Below are positions 52,999 to 64,000 of a DNA stretch of 64,000 nt, one piece after another. The notes below the pieces were generated by a model. The model searched no databases, had not been told where the DNA came from, and saw only the letters and a list, made by a program, of their open reading frames with translations. Position numbers and translations under genes: made by a program. How positions within the stretch are numbered: position 1 is the first letter of the stretch; each line of letters begins with the position of its first letter. Source of the stretch: Taxillus chinensis (lineage: Eukaryota > Streptophyta > Magnoliopsida > Santalales > Loranthaceae); assembly GCA_023512835.1 (NCBI GenBank), contig CM042090.1:48501321-48565320 (forward strand), in the 5' to 3' direction.

Positions 52999-55900
52999 AT
53001 GAATACAACCCATCCATCACCTCTTCAATTGGCTTCAGTGAAGTTAGATGGATCCAAGTATGTGCCTTGGTCTACAGCTGTTGAGGTTTATGCTTTGGCT
53101 ACTGATCAAGCACCATATCTGTATGCTGATAGCCCCCCGGTTGGTTCCACTGTGGAGGCCAAAGCTAAATGGGCCAAAGGCGATGCCATCCTTCGAACTC
53201 AATTGTAGAATAGCATGGAACCACGGTTGGTACCTCAGTTTATGCCGTGTAAATCTGCCAAAGGTATTTGGGATAAGTGTGCCTTAATGTACGCTGGCAA
53301 GGATAATCTGTAGCGTGTCTGTGATACATGGGGGGAATTATTTGATCTCCGGCTTGGCGATCAAACTCTACTAGAGTTTTATTCCACATTTACGTCGCTT
53401 CGACAGTGACTTGATACTTTTTTACCACCCACTATGGAGGTCGATGTACTGACAAAGCGACAGGAGGACATGTTTGTTATGTTGTTTCTTAAAGGGTTGG
53501 GACCCTCTTATTCCGACCTTAGGTGTCAAGTCATTTGTGAGTGGTCTCTTCCATCTATTGATGAAGTTTTCTCGCGAATTCTTCGCTACACTGCAGAAAC
53601 AAAGGCTTCACTCACTCCTTCTGTTTCTTCTGAGTCATCTACCATGGTGACACATGTCCCTGGGGGCCAACATGGTCGGGGGCGTGGTATACGTGGTCGC
53701 GGCGGTCGTGGCGATCGTAATCTGGGAGTCGTCGCTCGTGGTGCTTATGTTCCACCTGGTGGATGGACACAACGATTCTGTACACATTGCAAAAAGGTTG
53801 GACATACAGAATCCTATTGTTATACTCTTCATCCTAAATTACGCCCTGCACATATGGCATATGCTGGGGTTAATGAGTCGAACCCTGCTATGGAGGTTAC
53901 TACAGAGTCCACATCGTCTACATTTGGACCAGTAACACTGTCACGTGCTACTTATGATTCTTTGGTAGGCGCTGCCCAAATGACTAAGGCTTCTGCAACC
54001 ACTGCTGCTTTGGCATCTCAACCTACAGGTAGTTCTTCTTGTTTACTTTCTTCCACACCTGATGCCTGGGTGATAGATTCTGGTGCCACTCATCATATGA
54101 CTGGTAACTCTGCCCTCTTATCCTGTTTTCAAACTTCACCACCCACCTCATCACTTCTTGTTACCTTTGCTGATGGTTCACAAACATCTGTCACAGGCAC
54201 TAGAACCACTCAATTAAGTCCCTCGCTTTCACACTCGTCTGTTTTACACTTACCACACTCACCATATAACTCGATATCTGTTAGTTCCTTAACTAAATCA
54301 CTCAATTGTTTTATAACCTTTTCATCCTCTGGTTGTGTTTTTCAGGATCTGAAGACTAGACGGATGATTGGTGGCGGCACTGAAGCTAATGGCCTCTATT
54401 GTTTTAATAAAGCTCTATCCTCTGCAACCGCTGCTACGTCTGCCCAAGATTCTTCCGATGTTTATCGCTTACATTGTTGTTTAGGTCATCCTTCCCTTCG
54501 CACTCTCTAGCCAATCACACCATCTGCTGTGTCTGTGAAGACTCTTCCTTGTGAAACATGTGAGTTAGGTAAACATCATCGTGTGTCCTTTCCTTCCCGT
54601 CACATAAATCGGGTAGACACGCCCTTTGCCTTGGTTCATTCAGACATATGAGGTCCATGTCCTTTATCAGCTTTCTTTGGCTTTAGATATTTTGTTACCT
54701 TTGTCGACGATTATTCTCGTATGACTTGGTTATACTTACTAAAAGATCGAACTGAAGTCTTTTCTTGTTTTCAGAAATTCTATTTTGAAGTACAAACACA
54801 GTTTCAGGTTTCTATGAAGTGTTTGCGATCTGATAATGCAAAAAAATATTTAAGCTCCTCCTCGGGGTTTCAACCATTTCTTGTCTCTCATGGTATAGTT
54901 CATCAAACCTCTTGTTCTTATACTTCTCAACAGAATGGAGTTGCAGAACGGAAGAACCGTCATCTACTTGATATTTCCCGTTGTTTACTAGTACATATGC
55001 ATCTGCCTAAATATTAATGGGGATTTGCTGTTCTTACTGCGTGTTATTTGATTAACCGTCTTCCCTCTTCTGTCCTTCATGGTCGTGTTCCTTATTCTAT
55101 TCTTTATCCTAGTAACCCACTTTTCTGTCTTCCCCTTCGTGTGTTTGGGTGTGTTTGTTTTGTGCAGCATCTTGGACCTGGTCGAGATAAGTTGGATCCC
55201 CGTGCCATTAAATGCATATTCGTAGGCTATTCACATACTCAAAAAGGATATCGGTGTTATGATCCCTCTCGGCATCGGGTTTATGTTTCTCGTGATGTCA
55301 CTTTTCATGAGGCTTTGCCCTATTATTCTTCTTCTTCCTCACCCAGCAAAACTCATGCTTTGGTGCTTCTTACTCCTGTTTCTCCCATTCCTGAAGATGA
55401 GTCTGCCTTTCCTGACAGGAGTTCTCCACCTTTGGATCTGTTTACTGGGCAGACGTATCAGCGACGGCCACCTGCTTCACTTCCTGAGGTTTCTGCCCCC
55501 TCGATCGACGTCCCGTCTTCTGGTCCGCCACCGCCTCTTGATCTGCCTATTGCCCAACGTAAAGGTACTCGTTCCTGTGTTGGTCGCCCTCTCAATCGGT
55601 TTGTTTCTTATACTGGTCTTTTACGCTCTCGTTATCCTATGTCTGACTTTGTCACCACTGCTTGATTGTCCCCCTCCTTTTCTGCTTTTGTTTCTTCTCT
55701 TTCGTCTGTGGATGTGCCTCGCAGTGTTGCAGATGCTCTCGCTCATCCTGGGTGGCGCCATGCTATGGAAGATGAAATGCAGGCTCTTGTTACTAATGAA
55801 CTTGGGTTCTCACCCCGCTGCCTGCTCATAAGCATGTTGTGGGTTGTCAGTGGGTGTTTACTGTGAAAGTCCATCCTGATGGCTCCATTGAATGATTGAA

Positions 55901-56727
55901 GGCTCGCCTGGTTGCTAAAGGCTACACTCAGGTTTATGGTGTCGATTATGATGACACGTTTTCTCCTGTTGCCAAGATTCCCTCTGTTCGAGTGTTCATT
56001 TCTTTAGCTGTTCATTATAGCTGGACTCTTCATCAACTCGACGTCAAGAATGCATTTCTCCATGGCGACCTTGCTGAAGAGGTTTATATGGAGCAACCAC
56101 CTGGGTTTGTTGCTCAGGGGGAGAATCTGGTTTGTCGTCTTCGCAAGGCTCTCTATGGGTTAAAACAATCACCACGAGCCTGGTTTGGCCATTTCAGTAC
56201 TGCTCTTGTTCAATTTGGACTGCGACGATGTGGCATTGATCATTCTGTGTTTAGCTCCTCTTCTGCTGCTGGTTGTGTTCTCTTAGTTGTATATGTTGAT
56301 GATATTGTTATTACAGGTAGTGACGCGATCGACATTCAACGTTTGAAGCATTTCCTTCAAGTTGAGTTTTGCACTAAGGATCTCGGTCGATTGCGGTATT
56401 TCTTGGGGATCGAGGTGGCCTACTCAGGTCATTCTACCTCTTTGTGCCAACGAAAATATGTGCTTGACATTCTTACTGAGGTTGGCTACTTAGGAGTTCG
56501 ACCGGATGATTCGCCTATGGATCCTGCTGTCCGACTGGATTCAGAACATGGTGATTTATTACGTAATCCTGCGCAATATTGGCACTTAGTTGGGAAGTTG
56601 AACTATTTGACCGTTACTCGACCAGATATTTCCTTTGCCGTGAGTACGCGTAAGCCGGTTCATGAGTGCTCCTCGCATTACCCATTGGAATGCGATCTTA
56701 CAGATTGTGAAGTACCCACAGGACGTG
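52999..56727 (+). pseudogene. C6 gag-pol: one frame with stops and a single frameshift
   Basis: From ATG 52999 (MNTTHPSPLQLASVKLDGSK) the Gag capsid, CCHC knuckle (53779-53820, CTHCKKVGHTESYC), protease (catalytic Asp 54076 in IDSGATHHMTG), GAG-pre-integrase (LHCCLGHPSLRTL, CETCELGKHH) and integrase (HSDI near 54640, RSDNAKKY near 54830, NGVAERKNR near 54935) all share one frame to about 55800. A single-base deletion there moves RT into the next frame, with MEQPPGFV, YVDD (56292-56303) and YFLGIEVAY. Stops at 53206, 53311, 53407, 54508, 54646, 55015, 55663 and 55890 interrupt it. RNase H is cut at 56727. Confidence 0.92.
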
Positions 56728-58136
56728 TGTTGGATCAAGCCCAAATTTGGATAATGCTGATAAAGCCCTATGTAATTTGATTTGAGATCTTTTGTGTTTT
56801 GTCTTTAATCATTGCAGAAGATATGTTATTAATCCGGAGATACACTCGTAAGAGCAAAGCTAAGGACAGGATACATAATCCTGATCCGGACGAGAGTGAG
56901 TGTCGTCAAACACTTGGTAAATAACCAAGTCCCCTATACATACGGAATAAGGAACATTTGTGCGGACTAAGGAACGTAAAAGCTACGGATTAAGGAATCT
57001 GCTCTTAATACCTCAAATGGACTAAGTCAAACTGATGCAGAATAAGAATCTTGATCTACAAGGTCACACAAAGTAAAAGAGTCAACACGGAGTTAAAAAG
57101 TTAAGTCTTCCACTCAAGCGAACTAAAGTAAAGAAGACACGGAGTAAGGCATCCGAGTTTTCCATACATACGGAGTAAGGAAGTACTGATGCGGAATAAG
57201 GATCAGAATCTTTATTCGCACGGAGTAAGGAAACCAGATGCGGAGTAAGGAATCCGGACCACTCACTCATGCGGAGTAAGGATGTGCTAGTACAGAGTAA
57301 GCCATCCGATCCTTTAAACTCGCAAGGAGTAAGAAACTCGTACGGAGTAAGGAACTTACATGCGGAGTAAGGAAGCGTTGATACGGAATAAGCACTCCGA
57401 TCTTCTCATTCACATGGAGTAAGGAAGCACTGACACGGACTAAGGATTCCAGTACCAAATAGATACGGAGTAAGCAACCACTGACACGGAGTAAGGTTCC
57501 GAGCTTTATTAGCAACGGAGTAAGGAAAATTACACCGGACCAAGAAGATGCTACTTCAACTTACCGCATTTAAAGTTATCAGCTCCCGGTGTCCCGATGT
57601 AAGACAAACTCATTGAGAACCTGAAGAATCTTACACGTGAATCACCCGGATATGTGGACACAACTTTAATTACACTTGGGAACTCACAAAGGCACTTATA
57701 CTCTTCAAACCCAAGATCTTGATCTCCACAAACCACAGCAGTCAAGGCAGAGAGATTACCGAGGAATAGTTAGTGCTGAACGCATTCCGGAACTACAAGT
57801 TCCAAGGTTGTCTCTTAGGAATGTTTTAATAAATATTCATACTTGTACATTTGAAAATGTATGTGTGCGAGCGATCCTGAATCAACCCTATGTATGCACA
57901 AGAGTTCAAAGACATAATATAGGCTAGTGTGTGAATCCTTTTGTAAACAGAGTGTAAAAGAGTCTTGCTTCTATTTTGTTGTATTTATCTTTTGATAATA
58001 AAACAAAATACTTCCACTATCTGGTTATCTTCCGCAGTGATTCTATCACTTAACTAGATAAGTGTTGTGTCATAAGAGAATCAAAAGAGTTTCGATAAGA
58101 GCCTATTCACCCCCTCTAGGCTCCAAGGGACCATCA
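56728..58136 (+). repeat. S3 5' LTR
   Basis: 1409 bases, TGTTGG...CCATCA. Longer than the S2 LTR because the CGGAGTAAGGA array (56936-57545) has more units. The TATA box is altered (TTTAATAAATATT near 57825-57837). Confidence 0.92.
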
Positions 58137-58138
58137 AG

Positions 58139-58150
58139 TGGTATCAGAGC
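58139..58150 (+). promoter_or_regulatory. S3 primer-binding site
   Basis: Exact TGGTATCAGAGC two bases after the LTR end. Confidence 0.95.
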
Positions 58151-58197
58151 ACATTCTATTTGTTCTAAGTAGAGATCCCACTCTTTCACTCTCAGCA

Positions 58198-60468
58198 ATG
58201 GCCGAAGAAAGCAGTATGCTATTCAACACTCGCCTTAATTCCAAAGGTGCACAAGAGCCCATCCCAAATCGAAGCAGCAGTGAAAACGTCGACCCACCTC
58301 AACCTGCTGCTGCCGCCACTCCTCAACCACGGAGTTCTGGTTTTACTTTGACAAAACCGCCCAAATTCACAGCTTGCATGAAGATGTTTATGGTATGCCA
58401 TGATCATCTCATGTGGCCCTGTCTTCATCAGGAGATTGCAGTTCCGATGACTATCGGAGAACATGGAGTTAGAAGGCCAAAGACGGATGCCGAACTTACC
58501 AACGATGAAAGAGCCTGGCAGTGCGCCAATGAAAAGGCTCTGGCTTACGTTACATCGTCTTTGGATTCCGAGGCTTTCACGGACGTCTAGGGCTGCACGG
58601 CAGCAAAAGTCATGCGGGATAAACCGACAATCCTCTATGAGGGGAGTCAGTCCCAGATGCAAACGTGATATGTGCTCTCAAGACGTAACTTTGAGAGTTT
58701 CAATCACAAACCTGGTGAATCCCTTGAGAGCATCTATCAGAGATTCGGCAAGCTCATTCTAGAGCTAAAAACTGTCAATGAACACTACACTCAGTCTCAA
58801 ATCAATGATAAGTTCTTTCGATCCCTTCCGGATCGCTACTACTCCAAGCAGCTCCAGATGCAAGCTGACAAAAACTAGCCGTTTACTGCCCTTGAAGAAA
58901 TATACGGAGAGCTTCAGACTCATGAGGTCAGATTCAGATACACTGACTGTGATGAGAAAATAGTTCGGAAAGAAAAAGGAGTAGCCCTCAAAGCTACGGA
59001 ATGCTCCAGTAATCATCAAGAGGATGATACGGATGAGTCAGAGAATTCTGACTCAGACGCAGAAGAGGAAATAGCTCTTCTTGTCAAATCCTTTGAACGA
59101 TTCCTTCGGAAAAGTAGAAAAGGATTCAGAAGAGGCCCCTTATCATCCAGAAGGAAGGAGCAATCGGAGTCGAGCTCCCAAGAATGCTTTAATTGTGGGA
59201 AACCCGGTCACTGGGCCAAGGAATGCAGATCCAAATCTAAGACGGCAGAGAAAAGTGACAAGGTTACTCCTCGATGTACCACCTCAAACAACAGCAAGAA
59301 CAAGAGGAAGGCGCTCGTGACAAAGTACATCAGTGGCTCGGAAGAAGAGGAGGAATCCTCGGATGATGAGCCAACTCCTAAGCCGAACATCTGCCTCATG
59401 GCAAATACGAGGTACCTTCTATCTTTGAGCTCATGAGTAAAATAGAATCTCTTATTACTGAACGTGATCATGAAAAGAATGAGAGACTAATAATTACTCA
59501 AATGTACAAAGATATGGAAAGTCAGAATAAACGTCTTGAATTTACTATTACTAGACTTGAAAAAGACATAGGCGACTTCAAAGGAAAAGAAGCTTGGTAT
59601 CACGATTTAAGGGCTGAAAATCATCTCGCTAAATACCAATCTCTCAAGCCTAAAAGTTATTGTAAAAAGACTCGAGAATGAACTTGAACAGGAAAAAGAA
59701 ATAAATCGTAAGTGGCTAAATGCGGGAAATAGCCTCTTCATTTAGGACCGATCCGGATAATATTCGAGTCAAACCTGGCCTAGGCTCCGAATCATCAACC
59801 TCCAATGCTCAAGCTTACCGAGTGTCCTCCGGATTTCACTCCAAAACTAACCAACTTATATCCTATTAGTACGTCTAAACCGTTGGATGGTTTCATTTCG
59901 GGTGGCACCATAGTTTATGACCGTGGAGTCGAGGTCATTCTTGCACTTCCCGAAGCAAGAAGCACCCGTAACTAATGATGAAGGGAAGGTCATGCAGTTA
60001 AAGCCAAAACTATAAGACCCAAAAAGAAAGGAAAGGCTAAGGCTGACGCATCTAGGGCCAAGAGCACGTCACCCAAACGCAATGGATTAGGCCACAGGGA
60101 ACAAAGTAGAAAGTCTCAGAAAATCTAAGAGACCTGTATCCCTTGTTTGTACTCCGCATTATAGTGTATGTTCCATCTCGTAGGAAATAGGTCATTATCA
60201 CTATGAATTTGGAGTTTATCTGATAACTGGCTTTGTAATCAAATTCGTACCAATAAAGATCAGTTCAATAAAAAGGGTTCTTCGAGCAAAACAAAATCTA
60301 AACCTCAAAGGAGTGTCTCTCCCAGGATAACCCAAATAAAAGAAGCCAACGAAACTAACAAATTAAAGTCAACTTGGAGAGCTAAAAGTCCTAGCAAAGT
60401 CAAATCCGGACCGTTGACATTATCGGCTTCTTTCTAACCGCCCGAAACAAGTTTGGGCACCAAAAGTG
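58198..60468 (+). pseudogene. gag: S3 gag (broken), intact CCHC knuckle
   Basis: ATG at 58198 (MAEESSMLFN). A 24-base in-frame loss relative to S2 removes the residues between KFT and CMKMFM in the capsid start. Frames change near 58590-58670, 58880 and later. The zinc knuckle at 59185-59226 is intact (CFNCGKPGHWAKEC). The coiled coil follows at 59433-59700 (MSKIESLITERDHEKNERLI, then RLEFTITRLEKDI). The Lys-rich tail reaches QVWAPKV at 60468. Confidence 0.88.
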
Positions 60469-60471
60469 TAA
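60469..60471 (+). other. conserved in-frame UAA between gag and pol (S3)
   Basis: AAA GTG TAA ACT GTT GTC. The frame stays open on both sides: upstream QVWAPKV, downstream through the protease and integrase to 62250. Confidence 0.65.
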
Positions 60472-63400
60472 ACTGTTGTCTTTCAGGAGCATCTCTGGAA
60501 TGCATTGCCGGATCACTTGAAGTTAAAGAACAATCAAAGCAAGTGGATCCTCGATAGTGGATGCTCCGGACATATGATGGGTGATCAGACTCTGCTTGTA
60601 GAAGTTAATGAAAAACGAGGTCCATCCGTTTCATATGGTGATAACAGCAAAGGAAAGACTGTTGGGTATGGCACTTTAACCAACGGCTGTGTATCAATCA
60701 CTAGAGTTGCACTAGTCGAAGGTTTGAAGCATAATTTGCTAAGTGTCAGTAATTTATGTGACAAAGGATTTACTGTTTCCTTTATGTCCAACACCTGTAC
60801 AATAAGGGAAAACTTATCCGGAGATGTTAAGTTATCCGGATCAAGAGATGGGGACATATACTCAGTGGTCTTAAGAAATAATTCTTCTGACCCTGTATGC
60901 TTCCTCACTAAAGCTTCAGATGAAGATAGTTGGTTATGGCACAAGCGATGCGTACATTTAAACTTTAAGATACTGTCTAAGTTAGCGTCACTTGATCTTG
61001 TCACTGGTCTACCAAAACTCAAATACTCTAGAGACACTCTCTGTCAAGAATGCCAACTTGGGAAACAGACCAAAGATAGCTTTAAGAGCAAATCAGTTAA
61101 TTTAATAACTGCTCCTCTCCAACTTCTTCATATGGACCTCTGTGGTCCTATTTCTGTTCCTTCGCTAGCTGGTGCGAGATATACCCTTCTGGTTATCGAT
61201 GATTTCATCAAATACACATGGGTAATGTTCCTGAAATCAAAGGATCAAACTTTTGAGCATCTTGTAGATCTTTTCAACTGGATAAGCAACTCACAAGGAC
61301 TAAGCATAAAGTGCATCAGGAGTGATCATGGTACAGAATTTGATTTTTCATATACGAGATCGTATTGTTCTGAACAGGGCATTCCGCATGACTTCTCTGC
61401 GCCCAGAACTCCACAACAAAATGGGGTAGCTGAGCGCAAGAATCGTACTTTAGTCGAGGCTGACAGATCTATGTTAGCAGGGGCTACGCTTCCTCTTAGT
61501 CTATGGGCTGAAGCTGTGTCCACTGCCTGCTATGTTCAGAACAGAACTCTAATAAATAAATCTACCATGAAAACACCCTATAAGATGTGGAGAGAACGAA
61601 AGCCTTCAATTTCACATTTCAGAGCTTTTGGGTGTACTTGCTATATATTGATAAATGGCAAAGAAACCCGGAATAAATTTGAACCAAAATCTGATGATGG
61701 GATTTTTGTCAGGTACTCATTACATAGCAAGGCTTATCGGGTCTTCAATAGAAAACTTTTTAAAGTTGAAGAATCTATCCATGTGACCTTTGATGAAACT
61801 AATCTTGATTGGTCAAAAGTTGCTTCTTCAAGTTCTAATGTACAAGTCCCGGACAGCAACATCGACTATTCGAAGTTTATGAATGTTCCTGTTACATATT
61901 CTGACCAACCACATGGCATCAGCGAGGCACAAAGAAATTACATGGATAATGCTACGGATGATTTGGACTCAGGACTACCATTAAGCTCCGGACATACTCT
62001 TTCGGATACCCAAAATTCCGGAGCACCTTCAAGCCCGTCCGGACCAGTTAACACTGAAAGAAACAGTGTTAAAGAACCACCTAGTTCTACCGTACCTTCT
62101 AATACGGAAACATCTGGTCCAGAAGAAGCTCAACCAGCAGATATACCTGAACCACCTAATCTGCAGAGCTTCAAATTATTCAAGATCAACCATCACATGC
62201 ACGAATTACAGATGGACCCGAAACCATCCCTCGGATCAAGTGATTGGTGATCCTACTTCGCTGTGTAAGAACAAGAGCAGCCACTTTCAACATGTGTCTT
62301 TACTCGTGTTTTCTATCTCAAATAGAACCAAAAGTGGTAGATGAAGCTCTTCAAGATTCGAATTGGATAGAAGCCATGCAAGAAGAGCTGAATCAATTTA
62401 AGAGAAATAATGTGTGGACTCTAGTACCAAGGCCTAAGTCTCAGCAAGTCATTGGAGTTAAATGGGTGTTCCTGAACAAGCTTGATACGGATGGAATAGT
62501 AATCCGAACAAAGCCAGACTGGTAGCCAAAGGATATCGTCAAGAAGAAGGAATAGACTATGATGAGACCTTTGCTCCAGTAGCAAGACTTGAGGCAATCC
62601 GAATGTTTCTGGCGTATGCTTCATATGAAAACTTCATAGTTTATCAAATGGACGTTAAGAGCGCATTCCTCAATGGAGATCTTCAAGAGGAGGTGTACGT
62701 TGAACAACCTCCCGGTTTCATTGAACCTAAGGCGGGACATCTGGTCTACAAGCATCGGAAAGCTTTATATGGTTTAAAACAAGCTCCAAGAGCTTGGTAC
62801 GACACACTGTCAGAATTCCTACTTGCTCACAACTTCCAAAAAGGGAAGATAGACACCACCTTATTTCTACGAAAAGAGAAAGGACACACTCTAATCGTAC
62901 AGATATACGTGGATGATATCATTTTCGGATCAACAAATCGGAAGCTTTGTAAAGAGTTTGCAAAGTTGATGACAAGCAAGTTTGAGATGAGCATGATGGG
63001 AGAACTGTCCTACTTCCTTGGAATAGAAGTTAAACAATTGAAGGAAGGAATCTTCATTAATCAAGCTAAGTACACTCACGATCTTATTAAGAAGTTTGGT
63101 ATGGATGGTTCATCTCCCGTCAAAACTCCCAAGCCAATCAGTGCCAAGTTAGATCCTGATGTGGATGAAATATCAGTAAATGTGACTGACTATAGAGGGA
63201 TGATAGGATACTTGCTGTATCTTATAGCAAGTCGCCCAGACATTATGTTTGCAACTTGCATCTGTGCACGATATCAGGCGAATCCTAAGGAGTCACATAT
63301 GCTTCATGTTAAACGGATATTAAGGTATCTCAAGGGAACGATGAATTTGGGACTCTGGTACCCAAAGGAGTCCAACTTCATCTTATCCGGATACTCTGAT

Positions 63401-63680
63401 GCTGACTTCGCTGGGTGTCGCATCGACAGGAAAAGCACAAGTGGTACGTGTCGGTTTCTTGGAAATAGATTAATTTCATGGTTCGAAGAAGCGAGAATTC
63501 CGTATCAACCTCTACTGCCGAGGCGGAATATATAGTCATTGGGGAGTTCTTGCGCAAATTACTCTGGATGCAAAGTCACCTTACTGACTACGGTTTCAAC
63601 ATGTCATCTATTCCACTCTACTGCAACAACACTAGTGCAATTGCTATCAGCAACAATCCTGTCATGCACCAGTGTTAAAG
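60472..63680 (+). pseudogene. pol: S3 pol: protease-integrase nearly intact, RT intact, RNase H deleted
   Basis: One frame is open from just after the UAA to 62250. It contains the protease (Asp at 60553 in LDSGCSGHMMG), the GAG-pre-integrase zinc region (WHKRCVHLN near 60940, CQECQLGKQ near 61043), the integrase core (MDLCGPISV near 61132, IRSDHGTEF near 61315, NGVAERKNRT near 61423) and its C-terminal region. Frame shifts near 62250 and 62520 precede RT. RT runs 62603-63535 in one frame ([15 protein letters not shown] at 62906-62917, [10 protein letters not shown]). A further shift is near 63500, and at 63667 the RNase H tail is deleted, the sequence jumping to the post-pol spacer. Confidence 0.9.
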
Positions 63681-64000
63681 AAATGAAATGGGTTATCTTG
63701 GAATGCCTGGTGGATGAATACACAATCACAGTCTAATCAGCTTCTGAAGTATAGTTTCCTAAAAAGATAGACAGTGCTAAATTTCCTTAAGCCGGAAAGG
63801 TCTACCGACAGGATTGCACAATCTACGGGGGAGAAAATGCTTTATAAATTATTCGAGTAATAACCCCCCCCTGTATATGTCTCATGACCTCTTTCCTGGC
63901 TGTCTATTCGAGGGGGAGCTTTTCATTGAGAGGATCGAATGATCGACGGGGGAGCCTAAGCTTCATCTATTACCTCAGTAATAACCCCCTAATATGTCTC
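63681..64000 (+). other. S3 post-pol spacer with G-tracts
   Basis: Corresponds to S2 16020-16312. It keeps ACGGGGGAGAAAA at 63825, AGGGGGAG at 63911 and ACGGGGGAG at 63946, plus TATATGTCTC. No gene before the window end. Confidence 0.75.

Larger units (their letters stand above)
52302..56727 (+). mobile_element. C6: short-LTR Copia element, 3' end lost
   Basis: 5' LTR of only 114 bases (52302-52415), PBS 52416-52427, GC-rich leader and one long gag-pol frame, cut in RNase H at 56727 by S3. The short LTR and single gag-pol frame with one CCHC knuckle fit Copia lineages such as Ale/Retrofit or Ivana, but I cannot decide between them. Confidence 0.85.
56728..64000 (+). mobile_element. S3: SIRE-like Copia element, runs off the window
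   Basis: 5' LTR 56728-58136, PBS 58139-58150, gag, conserved UAA, pol, and the beginning of the pol-ORF2 spacer. It inserted in C6 RNase H; ACGTG at 56723-56727 is the candidate target duplication. Pol is better kept than in S2 (a 581-codon open stretch), but RNase H has lost about 480 bases. The second ORF, if present, lies beyond the window. Confidence 0.92.

Overview
The window is plant nuclear DNA, most likely from a eudicot, and it consists essentially of nested LTR retrotransposons. I see no host gene, rRNA, tRNA or CRISPR array. The plant assignment rests on element types (Copia with SIRE-like gag-pol, Ty3/gypsy chromovirus with a chromodomain, Ogre/Tat-like and Athila-like LTRs) and on primer-binding sites (PBS) matching plant initiator tRNA-Met (TGGTATCAGAGC) or a tRNA-Arg (TGGCGACTCTGCTGGGGA). 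The species cannot be told from the sequence, and lineage names below are judgements from motifs and structure, not database matches.

Layout. 1-1565: 3' part of a Ty3-like LTR cut by the window edge. 1566-22292: minus-strand SIRE-like Copia element S1, whose 5' LTR is split by a complete plus-strand SIRE-like element S2 (8765-21525, target-site duplication CTCCG). 22293-31934: minus-strand Copia element C4 of another family; S1 sits in its pol. The C4 LTR is split by two solo LTRs (27462-28984, duplication CCCTT; 29401-31566, duplication CATGC). 31935-35539: minus-strand SIRE-like remnant S5, which hosts C4. This gives a four-deep nest, S5 > C4 > S1 > S2. 35540-38447: AT-rich debris of several Ty3-like LTRs, two in opposite orientation. 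38448-52301: Ogre/Tat-like LTR and the start of its interior, split by a complete chromovirus T7 (39616-50429, duplication CGACT), which carries an Athila-like solo LTR in its integrase (46263-47777, duplication ACCTT). 52302-56727: short-LTR Copia element C6, cut by SIRE-like element S3 (56728 to the window end).

How the parts work together. Each element carries, or once carried, gag (particle), protease, integrase and reverse transcriptase/RNase H, with LTR promoters at the ends. Almost all coding regions are broken. S2 also has a long GC-rich second ORF downstream of pol (17390-20036, with frameshifts), in the position of the SIRE 'envelope-like' ORF.

Most unusual signals: (1) an in-frame UAA at the same place between gag and protease in all four SIRE-like copies, suggesting programmed readthrough; (2) a hairpin-rich module (TGCACG...CGTGCA stems) present in LTRs of at least three families, once in reverse orientation; (3) an ACGT-centred palindrome upstream of the TATA box in the LTRs of three families; (4) tandem arrays of a CGGA(G/C)TAAGGA-type word shared by Copia SIRE-like LTRs and the Ty3 Ogre-like LTR; (5) duplicated polypurine/C-tract modules between pol and ORF2.
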